Notes under the pieces: generated by a model
What the model was told of the DNA's origin: nothing
The model's input: only the letters and a program-made list of their open reading frames with translations
Database searches by the model: none
Position numbers and translations under genes: made by a program
Origin: Arctopsyche grandis
Taxonomy: Eukaryota; Arthropoda; Insecta; Trichoptera; Hydropsychidae
Length of the DNA stretch: 64,000 nucleotides
Assembly: GCF_051622035.1 (NCBI RefSeq)
Contig: NC_135361.1
Location: 29,753,205 to 29,817,204, forward strand
Reading direction: 5' to 3'
Shown: positions 1 through 11,399 of the stretch, in pieces
Numbering within the stretch: the first letter of the stretch is position 1
Layout of the letters: each line of letters starts with the position of its first letter

Positions 1-548
1 ACACGGCTCCCATGGCCATGTATGGTATATATGAATAAAATACAAGCCATTATATGAGTCTCAGGGGATAAAAATCGATTAAAAGTTGAACGCCATGTAT
101 GTACATATGTACCACTGTTTAAATTATAACGAAAAATGTAATGAAGGAACAAAAAATCTAGCATACCCAAACCAAATGACATTTGATAAATTAAAAAAGC
201 TTTGATCATATATTATAGATAACTCCTAATCACCAAACAATAATTTACAAATTCATACATATGTAATATATGACATCTAATAGCTCATCGAACCTTTATT
301 AATTTCAACCGTCATACTACTACACATATAACACTAGAAAAAAATACTAAAATACATTCATATGTATGTAAGAATCGATACTGATCAAGTCAAAACATAT
401 GTAAATGACTTGTCACCGTTTTAAGGTACTCACACACTCGTACAAACAGCCCGTGTCAAATCGAAGGCATAACAAAAACAAAAAAACACGACCACAGAGA
501 GTACGTCGTCGACACGATCGCATCAGCACTGAATGTTTTAATTTGCAG
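1..548. other. AT-rich non-coding DNA
   Basis: AT-rich sequence with many ACATATGTA-type runs. No reading frame with coding character is seen before the candidate exon at 549. Confidence 0.5.
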
Positions 549-704
549 CGAGGGCTTACAAATTTTGGAACAGTTACAGAATCAAGGGCCACACCGCCAT
601 GCCCGTGGTAAAGCCGGCTAGCCGTAGAATGGCGATGCTCGGTGCGTACATGGGCTACAATTCCCTCGACGAGCACATGGAATACTGGCCCGCGGCCAAT
701 TGGG
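549..704 (+). CDS. candidate internal exon, unknown protein
   Basis: A good acceptor (tttaatttgcag) ends at 548 and the open frame after it is GC-richer than its surroundings and reads as protein-like sequence: ARAYKFWNSYRIKGHTAMPV at the start, with MGYNSLDEHMEYW further on. The frame stays open to a stop at 785-787, but after about 704 the codons look non-coding, so a GT at 705-706 is the preferred donor. The exon would start in phase 1. I do not recognise the family. It does not resemble the propeptide of the carboxypeptidase downstream. Partner exons were not found in the window, so this may belong to a gene that begins to the left. The acceptor and composition are seen; the exon itself is inferred. 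Confidence 0.35.
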
Positions 705-787
705 GTTTGTCACAGGACCAATGCATGATTTTAAAACACAACACACAAAAAATGAACGGCTTATGTGGTGTCAATGGCGTTCGTTAA

Positions 788-2205
788 AAATTTTCACTTT
801 GAACCAATGTGTGGAACCGAAGTCGCTTTCTGATTTTTAGACATCTTATTTTCAACTTTTTGATTGGTTAAAGAATAATGAACATTGTGAAATAGATACA
901 GTATATACGTACCTTTATACAATTAAAGTCCTCAAATTATGTATATTGAGTCGGTCAGTAACTTGCTTGATTTGAATTTTTCAAAAATATACCAACAGTA
1001 AATAGCAGTTTACTGACCATTTCTTAAACAGTACTGAACAGAACCTTTAGGTAAAAAATAGCATATTGCGTGTAATTTAATTTAATCTGCTTGCTATGAT
1101 TCCAATATTTAGCAAGGGGAGGCTCAAAGAGTTACAGTCATTCGCAATTTTATTTAAATTATGGCAGTAAAACATATGATTCGTTCCTAAAAAATATATG
1201 ATTATCAAACAAATGTGTTTGACCTGGAAATAAAAACCTTTATCTATGTGTTACAGTGATTTCATACTAGCAATGAAAGTATACTTTGACTGGCGTTCAT
1301 AGTCAATACTTAAAATTTACGATATATTCGTCAGTGTATAAATATTTAATTACATCTGAAGGCAAATTGATGATGTCAGACCAACTTTTGCAGTTTGTCC
1401 CAATAGTATTTCATATGGAGACCGTTTAATTCCTGAAACGAATGCCTTTTTTTCATAATTTGAACATTCCACAGTTCTTTCGTCCAATTGGTGCTGTTAT
1501 AATCTAGCATTCAAGTATACAGCATGATTTTAATGTGCTGGTTTGTGTGATACTTTGACCGACTGAGTATAATTTAATTAATGAATGTATAATTTCACTG
1601 GGAAATAAAGATTCATTGTAACATGTATACGAAGTATCAATAGATGAACTTTTGTGACCAAAGGAAGAAATTTGACCTTGAAATTTTGATCAATATGTAA
1701 TCAGCGACGATCCCAGATCACGTTTTGTTTTTATTTAAATTAAAAACAGCAATAAAACATGCGGTAATAATTTTCTAAAAGAATATAAGATATTGCTTTA
1801 AGTGTATTAAATATTTTTGACCTTGTATTGTAGAGCATTTTTTTTTTTTTGGGAAGGATAGTAAATATTAAAAACAACTTTAAACGTTAGAGAAATTCTA
1901 AAGCACTGAAAATCAACGGAAAAATACAATGATGAACTGGGAGCATCAAAAAGATCAAATTGAATATATTTGCATACGAAGTTGAGTCGAAATATTAAAT
2001 TAAAAATTATACAATATACCCCCAGTACATTATAACTGAAAAAAATAATAATTTAAATCAGAGAGTACCTTCATTCCCACCTGTACATAATAACAGTGCA
2101 CACAACTACTACTAAATCTTGAAAATATATGTCGCTTAACACACACCAAAATCTGACAAGACCAATCCTATAATATGTGCAAATAAAATTTGGGAACCGC
2201 TGTAG

Positions 2206-2207
<2 letters not shown>
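788..2207. other. AT-rich intergenic DNA
   Basis: No supported gene. AT-rich, with short poly-T and poly-A runs and a small fragment near 1636 (caatagatgaacttttgtg) resembling the dispersed repeat family described at 18688. Confidence 0.5.

Positions 2208-2209
<2 letters not shown>

Positions 2210-2256
<47 letters not shown>
2210..2256. repeat. (AC)n microsatellite
   Basis: An uninterrupted AC dinucleotide run of about 47 bp. Reading frames across it are artefacts of the repeat. Confidence 0.95.
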
Positions 2257-2258
<2 letters not shown>

Positions 2259-2448
2259 CAAGATCCTAAGCAAAAATGCATGTCACCGTTTATGTATAAT
2301 AATATATATAATATATATATGTATAACAGCATGAAAAATACAACAAACTTTGTAAAATATTCAACGCAACACGTGTACATAATACAGTGCATGTACATAT
2401 GTATATTACAAAACAAAACACGGTTTAAATTCACCATTACCAATCCAG

Positions 2449-5400
2449 GACACCGTTTGACGTGGAAGCAGTACCATCGAGTGTCGGATATACATGGATT
2501 CTTAGACTACTTGGCGACCACATACCCTTCGATATGCAGCGTTCACACCATCGGAACGTCTCACGAAGGCAGACCGTTGAAGGTCCCCGTTGAATTTCAT
2601 ACAAACTATATATATTGTACGTCATAAGACTGAATTTTTAAACTGTTTGGTACTCGTCAGGTTCTGAGGATATCTAACGGAGGAAATAACAAGGCTGCGT
2701 GGATCGACGGTGGAATACATGCCCGTGAATGGATTAGTCCCGCAACCGTCACGTACATCATCAATCAGTTCGTCGAAGATTATGACAACGAATCAGACTT
2801 AATACGCAATATTGACTGGTAAGTTATCCCACGTTCACTTTTTGACGACCGTCTAGCAGGGTTTTTTCAATATACATATAAAAATGTCTTATTTTAGTTA
2901 CAAAAAGTTTTGGGTGTGACCAACCCATGACTTTATCTATGTATTTGAGGAATATAAGGTCACAAAACAAAATTCGATATTGAACCGGCAGCATTATGAA
3001 ATACTAATAGCTATGACAGCATTTTCGACACAAATGTATGGAAACTTGCACAAGACAAAAGTTCTACTTTCCGGTTATCGGATTTTGTTCAATTTTTTTC
3101 TATTACTTAAAATCACTATCAGTATTATACACAATAAATATCAAGAAGATTAAAATAATTTAAAAGGTCAAAAAATAATGAAATATTGTTTTAAAAAAAA
3201 ATACTACTTCCGGCTTACGAATTCTAACCAAAAACCTTATCAACCCCCCCCCCCCCTTGCTTATTCATTTTGGTTTTCCTTTTTAAACATGCAATTAAGA
3301 CATAAAATGCCAAAAAACAAAAAAAAAACGTTTGTTATGAACTACCAGTTCTAGACATAGCAGTATGGCGGCACGGTGGTTGCGTTTATGTTAAGTACCG
3401 AGAGGTCACTGGGTTCGATCTCATGCTAATTTTTAATGCTCAGACTTGGATATTTGTGACTCCAAGTCGATTGTTTCCTATCAGAGTTTGCAAATTTATA
3501 TGATTTCATTGTTGAAACGGTTCCTACATCAAATTGGCAAAAACATTCCTACTTACTATGTCACCAATATCTGAATTAGATGTATGTACAATATGTTAAA
3601 TAATATGTACAAGTCTAAATCTATAGATGTTTCTATGGATAAATTAATAGTTAATTTCGTGTTCTTCAGTATCTCGAAATTCAGCGATTTATGTAATAAA
3701 AATGCTGCGATATTTGTAATTGGCTAGGAAGACGCATTGGGTTTACCTGTTAGACTTTCCTGGTATATATATTTATGTAAAAATAAAATAAAATACATAT
3801 GTATGAACTTAAAAGTAAGTATTGCTTTATGCTGAAGACCAGGATGATCAGCTACATTGAAGCTTTTTCTACACAGAGTATGCTAAAGATTCCATGGACC
3901 AAAAAAGTTACAAATTAAATGACACGAGTGGGGTTGTTAGACGTCCCGATTAATCGAAATTGTCCCAATTTTCAAGTCTCGTGTCTAGAATAAACCTTTT
4001 GGGACGCCCTAAAGTCCCGATATACCACTTTTTAGATACCCACCAACGTATAACTCATAGTTTAAAAATATGTTAGCATTTATAAATAAAATGTCGATGT
4101 CTAACTACCTCTACCTTACGCTATAATATATTTAAAATTTATTAAATATTATTTAATTAATTTTTAGTTTTAGCAATGACTGCTTTTTTCCTATTTACAT
4201 TTATAATTTATATTTTATTTAATATAAATTAAAAATTAAGTGCTCTAATATTGTTGTCCTGGTTTGAATTGCAAGAAATCTAACAACCCTATACACGAGA
4301 TTGATTGCATTTATTAACATTTTTTATTTTACATAGATATACATATACCAGGAAGGCTTGACAGGAAGACTCCAATGCGCCTTCTTGGACAATTAATTGC
4401 AAACAATGCAGCATTTTTATTACGTAAATCACTGTATTTCGAGAAGTTGAAGAACACGAAATTAAAAATTAATTGATTAATCCATTGAGACATCTATGCA
4501 TTTTAGTTTTGTACATAATTTTTACATTAAATACAGAAGATTTGTGACAGCAGGTAGGATGATTTTTTTGCCAATTTTGAGGAACCATTTCAACATTGAT
4601 CAGATAAAATTGGCAAACTCTGACAAGAAACGATCGATTTGGAGTCACAAATATCCAAGTATAGAGGGATCGAACCCAATAATCACTTGGTGCTAAACAT
4701 CCAGGCTACCACTGGGCCATACTGCTGGCTAAACATGACTAATAATAATGTAGTAATTTGACACAAACCAATAAATTTCAGGTATTTCCTACCAGTAGTG
4801 AATCCTGACGGGTATGAATACACACACACGATCGACCGTCTTTGGAGGAAGAACAGAAAAGGAAAAGGTTCATGTTCCGGGGTAGACCTCAACAGAAACT
4901 TTGGGTAAATTTACAAAATCATTCGTAAATATGTATAACGATAAACAATCCATCATTTTTTTTACAAATACACATGTGATTTTAGACACCATTGGGGAGG
5001 ACAGGGCACCTCGAAAAATCCATGCAGCGAAGTATACGCCGGCAGTAGCGCGTTTTCCGAACCAGAAAGCAAAGCCATAGCCGTAAGTACAAAACCAATC
5101 TCAAATGGCAACAACAATTCAAACTGAGAGTAAAAATTGATTATGCCATTGCAGAACTTCATCATGACCTCGTCGGCGAACTTCAAATTGTACGTATCGT
5201 ACCACAGTTACGGACAGTACATCCTGTATCCATGGGGCTATGATAAAGTGGTGCCTCCGGATCACGCAGACTTGGATTTGGTGGGCAAGCAGGCCGCTCA
5301 GGCGATACAAAAGACCGGCGGGACTCCGTACAAAGTCGGTGCTTCCAGCATCGTCTTGTATCCGGCCGCCGGTGGATCAGACGACTGGGCTAAGGCCGTG

Positions 5401-5544
5401 GGAAAGATCAAGTATTCGTACACGATAGAGCTCAGTGACACGGGACGGTACGGCTTCATATTGCCGGCCAATTACATTATAAAGGTGGCGAAGGAGTCAT
5501 TGGCTGCGCTGAGAGTTATGGCAAGCGCTGCCAACGCTGCGTGA
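2449..5544 (+). CDS. zinc carboxypeptidase, M14 family, B-type specificity (propeptide exons not found)
   Basis: Secreted metallo-exopeptidase that would remove C-terminal residues, probably in digestion. Five exons with GT/AG borders: 2449-2582, 2661-2818, 4782-4904, 4986-5082 and 5155-5544 (stop TGA), together 299 codons in one frame, about the length of a mature M14A domain. The first starts at [14 protein letters not shown], the usual start of the mature enzyme. Zinc ligands are His and Glu of HAREW (exon 2) and His of SYHSYG (exon 5). The substrate-binding NRNF is in exon 3, the tyrosine of LYPAAGG and the catalytic Glu of [13 protein letters not shown] in exon 5. The residue equivalent to bovine position 255 is Asp (GGSDDW), as in carboxypeptidase B, so Lys/Arg preference is inferred. 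Signal peptide and propeptide are not visible upstream; they may lie in unrecognised exons. A polyadenylation signal AATAAA is at 5591-5596. Confidence 0.93.
3360..3795 (+). repeat. tRNA-derived SINE, copy 1
   Basis: Full-length-looking SINE in intron 3 of the carboxypeptidase gene. The head (about 3360-3430) has a tRNA-like region with B box GGTTCGATCTC and a weak A box. The body shares blocks with the copy at 4320-4735, including the TTGGATATTTGTGACTCCAA and GTTGAAACGGTTCC blocks, and the tail ends in CCTGGTATATATA then A-rich sequence. Confidence 0.75.
3796..4319. other. intron sequence between two SINEs
   Basis: AT-rich intron DNA of the carboxypeptidase gene. I see no gene or recognisable element in it. 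Confidence 0.5.
4320..4735 (-). repeat. tRNA-derived SINE, copy 2
   Basis: Same family as copy 1, opposite strand. On the minus strand the head reads AGCAGTATGGCCCAGTGGTA with a perfect A box (TGGCCCAGTGG) and B box (GGTTCGATCCC), the pol III promoter elements of a tRNA. The body and the tail (ccaggaaggcttgacagg on the plus strand) match copy 1. It lies close upstream of exon 3 of the carboxypeptidase. Confidence 0.8.
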
Positions 5545-5590
5545 TATGTAATATGACTATATAAGATTTAAAATACTATATATTTATTAT

Positions 5591-5596
5591 AATAAA
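5591..5596 (+). promoter_or_regulatory. polyadenylation signal of the carboxypeptidase gene
   Basis: AATAAA 47 bp after the stop codon. Confidence 0.7.
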
Positions 5597-5760
5597 CTAT
5601 TACAAACCTCATGTGTGAATTGAATTTAGATTTGATACGAACGATTCCATGGAAATATTCCGGTTAAAAAAATGCTTCATAAAAGATTACCCATACAAGA
5701 TAAATTTCCTAATTTCTTAAGACTAAAAAATAGACAACTACCATATATAATATGTACATA

Positions 5761-6130
5761 ACGAGTCTACCTCACGGGCCAGAATGTGAAATTACCGAAA
5801 ATGCAAATATCGGAAGGCAAAGATCGAAAATCGAAAGATCTTAAGTCGAAAGATCAAAAAAAAAGGGTGCATGGTAAACGGTACATACTCACTTAATTTG
5901 CGCGAGCAGGATACAACAGGAACAAGAGGAACAGGCTTTTCCTCCCGTATTCTGCGCGCGCACATTAATACGGGAGGAAAAGCCTGCTCCTCTTGTTCCT
6001 GTTGTATCCTGCTCGCGCAAATTAAGTGAGTATGTACCGTTTACCATGCACTCTTTTTTTTTTTGATCTTTGCATTCCGATATTTGCGTTTTCGGTAATT
6101 TCACATTCCGGCTCGTCATGGAGACCGGTA
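5761..6130. repeat. foldback palindrome (long inverted repeat)
   Basis: Left arm 5761-5951 and right arm 5967-6130 are reverse complements around a 15-bp GC-rich spacer (ctgcgcgcgcacatt). About 110 bp of the inner arms is nearly perfect (from the ACGGTACATACTCAC block to CCTCCCGTATT). The left arm carries about 28 extra bases near 5820-5850. It could be a MITE or foldback transposon. No transposase and no clear target-site duplication are seen. Confidence 0.9.
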
Positions 6131-6216
6131 CATAACACATCATCATTTTGTATAAATACATATATAAAAAGAAATAGAAGTAGTAAATGATTATTTACAT
6201 TTAGGTAAAACAATAG

Positions 6217-6790
6217 ACAGGTCCGGTAGTAAAGAAGAAGAAATAAAGAGACGTATGAAATTAAGATGGAGTGCATTTGGACGAATGTTGTTTTTTAAAT
6301 CAAAAATGCCACTCTGCCTGAAGAAAAAGATATTTGATCAATGCATTTTGCCAATAATGACGTACGGATGTGAAACTTGGACATTGAACGCAAAGATGCT
6401 ATTCAAAGCCCAATGCTTTGTATGCTTGGCATAACGAGGAAGGACAGGAACCGGAATACATAGGTGAGAAGTATGACAATGGTAGTGGATATAGTGGATA
6501 GAGTAAAGAGATTGAAATGGCAATAGGCGGGCCACGTGGCTAGAAGAATGGACGAAAGGTGGACAAAAGAAGTGCTAGAATGTGAATGTAGAAGTAGAAG
6601 TGGTGCCTGAGAGAATGCAAAAGGGTAAAAGGAAGACCGCAGGGAAGATGTGTAGATGAAATTAAGAAAATGTGTGGGATGAGATGGATGAGAGTTGCGC
6701 AAAACAAGAGAGACGAGTAGAAGCTTGTCAGAGAGGCCTTCATCCAGAAGTGGATGGTTGAGTGGCTGTACATAGATTATGACGATATAA
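6217..6790 (+). pseudogene. LINE reverse transcriptase C-terminal remnant
   Basis: Conceptual translation in shifting frames gives the conserved end of a non-LTR reverse transcriptase: RRMKLRWSAFGRML, then a block like FDQCILPIMTYGCETWTL, then ITRKDRNRNT and a region like LKWQWAGHVARRMDERWT. These blocks are typical of RTE/CR1-related elements. Frameshifts and internal stops make it dead. No intact endonuclease or catalytic YADD region is in the window. Confidence 0.85.
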
Positions 6791-7740
6791 AGAGAAGCAA
6801 AATAGTTAAATAATACAACTATTTGTTTGTACTTTAAAGCTCTTTAAAGAGTACCTGGAAGACCAAGCAATGTTTCAAATTACCATGGCACATATCTATC
6901 TTTGAATCGCAGTCGACTATTTTTACTTTATCTATGTACGTCGTAACAATAGATGAAGTTTTGTGATCATGCGAAAATTCGAACTCGTTTTTATTTGTAT
7001 CGTAGCAAAGACCTGATTATTATAATTTTATACAAATTTGTAAATCTTTTTTGTATTATTAACGTGTCTTAATTTCATTAGGAAAAGTTTTTCAATGCTT
7101 TCATACTAGATATATGTATAATACATATAATAACAACTTTTATAGGTATATTAGCTACAGAAGGCGCGTGCACAGTACTCACACAAATGCATTTTTCATA
7201 TACAGGCTGTTGAAAGAAACACGCTAATATTTATAAATTTTATTTCAACCGATCGTGTAATGTTTTTAAGATCTATGATATAATTTGGATGGCAGATTTA
7301 TTTAATATTTGAATACGTGCCACGAATAAAATGATAAATAGCATTTTTTTTTAATTATATGTAAGTAAAACAAACGTACGTATGCAAAAATTAATACGAA
7401 TTAAAAAATGAGAAAAAAATATAGGATATAAATTATATTAAACAGGAAATAAGTGATTTTAAAAGTGTTCGAATTTTGATAATAATGCAGTCCTTTTCAT
7501 TATTATGTATAGACATTCTTCTTTGTCGGCTAGTATTAAGTCCCGACCGTTACAAAGATAATAAAATAAATTCGCAAAGAAAGCGCTACACTTTGTTGTT
7601 TATTTGCTGACTTCAAATTTTTTTACTGTTGGGTGCCTAGACCAAAATATTTTTTCATTATTTTGCATAGAATTGATTGTCAGCTTCAGAATTTCTTGGC
7701 CAAGTCAGAACTTGTCATAAATAAAAGTCCTTAAAACAAC
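6791..7740. other. AT-rich intergenic DNA with repeat fragment
   Basis: Contains a fragment of the dispersed repeat (about 6918-6990: ctttatctatgtacg, then caatagatgaagttttgtga). Otherwise nothing recognised. Confidence 0.5.
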
Positions 7741-7827
7741 TCGCACAGTCGATGAAGATGTGGATGCTGCTGGATCTGATGACTCTGATGATAAAGGTTG
7801 TGTCGTTGATGGCTCCGATATTGAAGG

Positions 7828-8073
7828 TTACGATGTTGGCGGTTTATTAGCCACCACAAATTGATTTCGTACTTCACAAACAATTCGCTGAACACTTTTT
7901 TTAGAAACACCAGTCGCTTCCGCAGTTGAAGTATATAAATTTTTCATAAAACTATTTCTTTCGTCACTTTCACTATTCACCATACGATGCATGAAATAGT
8001 TGAAAACATTATATACAATTTCGCAAGATTGTCCCGTTAGTGTTTTCCCAGATCCAATTTTATTACAAAGCAT
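7828..8073 (-). pseudogene. N-terminal helix-turn-helix fragment of a DDE-transposon protein
   Basis: 81-codon frame with GSGKTLTGQSCEIVYNVFNY near the start and STAEATGVSKKSVQRIVCE later. The second block is a helix-turn-helix as in insect Tc1/IS630-related transposon proteins. After the stop the same frame continues as a Ser/Pro-rich tail to about 7735. No catalytic domain follows, so this is likely a solitary N-terminal remnant. It could instead be a short host gene built from the same domain, but there is no evidence for that. Confidence 0.6.
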
Positions 8074-8853
8074 TTTACTATCATATATCCACTAATTCTA
8101 ATGAACTAACTCCAATTAACCAATTCGCAAACAATATAAGAACGCGTTACGTCAGTTTGTGGGGGTTGATCGGTGACTGACCAGTGAAACTGGAAAAAAT
8201 CAACCTGTAGTGCACACTTTGAGCAATACAAAAAATAATTGTCGTTTCTGTCATGCTCGGAAAGTGGGTGCGTATGAAAGGGACCAACTGATTGTCCTAG
8301 AAAACAGATACAAACAATCTTATTCATATCTTCACGGACACAATATACGTGTTTGTATTGGTACGTGCCAGCTTACGCTGCACGAGCTATACTTTACTTT
8401 GATTTTAAATCGCATTTACTTTTTAATTAATAATGTATATGAATATTGAATTACTAACTAAGAGTAACTCACCAATACCCAACATGTACAGATTTGAGAC
8501 ACAGCGTTTCAAAAATATCTTTATCTTTTTCTCAAATTTAGGTCATGTTAAGGAAACCTCCGATATTTGACAAATTTGCTACGCCAAATGAGTACATGTT
8601 ATCAGTATCATTCATAAATAAAAAATACAAAATATTAAAAGACAAAAAGTTAATGATTTACATCAACTAACTATACAGTGCCGGTCACTGAAATCGCAAC
8701 CCCTTAAATTTTACGATTTTCGGGTAATAAAACCTATAATCGTTATATATTAGGATTTTTTACTACTTAGTTATTTAAATACACAACCTTTCTTCGATTT
8801 GAGCTCATTTTCGTGTGTGGTTTCGGAGTGGAAACAATATAATTTGAAGAAAC

Positions 8854-9972
8854 ATGCCGCAGAACAGAAAAACACATACGAAGTGCAGCTAATTATATCG
8901 AATATGGTGATAAATTTGCTTTTATCATTTGGAGAAATTTCCGCTAGAGTAGGATGTTCCAAATCCACTGTCTTCAGAATCTTGAAGAAAGAACGGGAAT
9001 TTGGAACGTTACAACGAAAAAAGGGAACTGGATCGAAACGACAGGCATCTAGGAGGAAAGAATTGTTTATTGACAAGCGAATCATTACACGACAGGTTCA
9101 AAACTGCTACAGAAATTAGACGAGATGCTCCTGAAAGGTTTTCAAACGACATTAGTGTGGAAACTATACGTTGACACTTTATAGATAGTGGACTTTTCGC
9201 AAGGAGACCGACGAATAAACCGCTCCTCATGAAGAAAATGATGCGTGCACGCTTGGAATGGGCCAAAACACACAAAATTTGGATTGAAATGGATTGGCGA
9301 AGAGTCATATTCTCGAATGAATCCAAATTCAACATGGTTGGCTCGGGTGGGTTGCAGAATTTCCGGCGTAAATGTTGAGAACGCTACAAGAAAAATTGCA
9401 CCCGGAATACAGCAAAGCACCCTCAGAGTATAATCATCTGGGGATGTTTTTTTATTATGGAGTTGGAAGAATTACATTTTTGAAAGGGTTCGTGAATGTT
9501 GAAATTTACAAAAATATTTTAAAAGATCATCTCATACTATCAATAGAAAAACACTTTTCTAGGTGTCATGACGTCATATTTCAAGACGATTATGCACCTT
9601 CCCATAGTGCAAAATCGCCAATTTTTTTTCTTTATTTTATGCATTTGAATGTGTACAATAATAATAAATAAAAAAGATGTGATATTTTAATAAGTTTTTC
9701 AAAGGAGAAGACTTATTTACAACAACTCACGAGTACCAACATTAACTTGGCCTGGAAAAAGCCCCGATTTGAACCCCATTAAGAATCTATGGAGTATAAT
9801 TAAACAAAAAATCAGCAAAAACATCATTCCAAACCTTCAATCATTACAAAATACTATCCAAAAAATATGATTTGAGAAATTTCCATTACAAATCCTCGAG
9901 GAATTCGTAAATTCCATGCTTTGGGGAATTGTCGCAATCATTAAAACAAAAGGGGGAGCAACTAATTTTTAA
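8854..9972 (+). pseudogene. Tc1-like transposase pseudogene
   Basis: Start inferred at the ATG of 8854. An early frameshift follows, then a helix-turn-helix (EISARVGCSKSTVFRILKK), then catalytic-core motifs in several frames: VIFSNESKF, a WGCF block, FQDDYAPSHS and TWPGKSPDLNPIKNLW, ending near GGATNF and TAA at 9970. In active relatives the triad is the Asp of SDES, the Asp of QDNAP and the Glu of LNPIE. Here the first is Asn and the third is Lys, besides frameshifts and an AT-rich insertion around 9630-9700. It cannot be functional. Confidence 0.9.
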
Positions 9973-10142
9973 ATATTTTATTATCTTATTCTTATGTGTC
10001 TATACGTTGTTATTCAATTAAAAAAAAGTGTTGGGCTTTATTTTCTACAGCAATAATGCGTGAAGAAGACATTGGACGTAAAATATCCTTCACGCTTAAT
10101 TTGTCGTAGTTCGTTTTTATTACATTTTTCTAACATACATAT

Positions 10143-10526
10143 TGTTACGTACGCCGCGGATTGAGCGAATTGCACTTAGACCAAGGGATATCTGTTATCG
10201 GATTAACTAAATGCATGCACTTACTTCCAAAGATTATATCTGGACTCTAAGTGCATTTAGGCTAAACAATGACCGTTATTAGTTATTTCTCAGAATCGGT
10301 ATGGGAAGACCCAATGTCTTGGAAATACATATCCGAATACGTGACTATACAACAGGTAAACAGATTAGGCGTCCTGAGAGATCTACCCTTTATAAGGCGG
10401 TACGTAGGCGATATAATTCATTCTGGACTTAGCCGTGACACTGCGTGTATCTCCTTAATCATCAATAAATGCTGTGAAACGACTGTTGGCCTTTTACTTG
10501 GATCCTCCACCCACCCATACGCAACA
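10143..10526 (+). mobile_element. solo LTR, gypsy-like (copy 1)
   Basis: 384 bp starting TGTTACGTACG and ending ACGCAACA (TG...CA), flanked by a 4-bp duplication ATAT (10139-10142 and 10527-10530). AATAAATGCTGTGAAACGAC near the 3' end contains an AATAAA as in LTR R regions. A second copy is at 27350-27721. No internal retrotransposon genes are seen, so this is a recombination-derived solo LTR. Confidence 0.85.
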
Positions 10527-10808
10527 ATATTAACCCACAAATAACTAAAATGATATTTACCATCATTTTAAATCATTTGGGCGTGACTTTAAATCTAAAT
10601 AAACGCGTAAAATGGTCTCTTCGTGTTTTTGTAAGGGGTTGCAATTTCAGTGACCGGCACTGTATATGTATGTGGAACCTTGTATTAGTACTCGAGAAAA
10701 ATATTGAATTTTACATTTTTAATATTTTAAAATCGGAGTTGGCGTAGTGTATATTATTTTTAGTGCACACGCCCTGCTAATATATTAAAATATGTAAACA
10801 TCACTTAC

Positions 10809-11255
10809 TTGATTTGGTAGTACATCGTTCTGTTTTGGCATTTCTCGTTTGGTATCCGGGCCCGATTTACTATGAGACTGCTTTGCTTTCTTCAGATTCG
10901 TGTTGTGCCTCAATAAGGTGCGGTATGGAAGATAAGTGTCCCTTTTGACGAGACTGGAAGAGGTGGACGTGGAAGTGGAAGCGGGGGCGAGATCAATCTT
11001 GTTGGAGCGCTCTGATACGAGGGTCTCGGCCTCGGAGATAATGTCTTCGATGTCTCTGTCAGTGTTGTGTTCGGAGTGGTTCCCGTCGGCTTGGAGACGC
11101 GAAATCTCCTGCAGCAAGTCGGCGATGTCGGTGTCGGTGTGGTTGGTGGAGGCCGCGCAGAAGCTCTCCTGTACGAGGAAGTGTTGCATGGAGCGGGCGG
11201 AGGCGTCGGTGGAGGGACTGCGCCCCCTGTCCACTACGGCGGCCGCCGCTGCCAT
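10809..11255 (-). CDS. candidate first coding exon, unidentified Ser/Thr-rich protein
   Basis: 149 codons from an ATG at 11255-11253 (minus strand) to a strong donor CAA|GTAAGT at 10809/10808, phase 0. It begins MAAAAAVVDRGRSPS. The middle has a short amphipathic stretch (DIADLLQEISRLQADG, then DIEDIISEAETLVSER) that could form coiled coil, followed by a Ser/Thr run and a basic C-terminal part. The exon is GC-rich in an AT-rich setting and the donor is near-ideal, both supporting a real exon. The frame is open for another 73 codons upstream, but the ATG chosen matches the composition change. No downstream exon was found on the minus strand to the left. Family not recognised. Confidence 0.5.
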
Positions 11256-11399
11256 GGGAACCCACACCCGCGCTCCACCATGCGACCGCAAACAACACAG
11301 ATTCAACGAAGGCAACGGATTCGCGAACACACACCTGTCAATTTGACGTTTGAATATTTCAACGCTGGTCGTAACACTCGAATGTACGATGCTAATTCC

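Larger units (their letters stand above)
8676..10662 (+). mobile_element. Tc1-like DNA transposon, inactivated, with nested solo LTR
   Basis: Terminal inverted repeats of 31 bp with one mismatch: the left end starts CAGTGCCGGTCACTG and the right end finishes CAGTGACCGGCACTG. Each end is flanked by TA, the Tc1/mariner target duplication (8674-8675 and 10663-10664). Inside are the transposase remnant and, near the 3' end, a solo LTR at 10143-10526, so the Tc1 element was there first. Confidence 0.92.

Noticed and set aside
2071..2443. Minus-strand frames rich in CVCVCV
   Set aside because: Pure translation of the (AC)n microsatellite.
4680..4735. tRNA gene suggested by perfect A and B boxes
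   Set aside because: The sequence does not fold into a full tRNA and is the head of a repeated SINE.
6338..6773. Minus-strand frames over the LINE remnant
   Set aside because: Shadows of the plus-strand reverse transcriptase pseudogene; no domain.
8771..9420. Minus-strand frames over the Tc1 element
   Set aside because: Antisense shadows of the transposase pseudogene.
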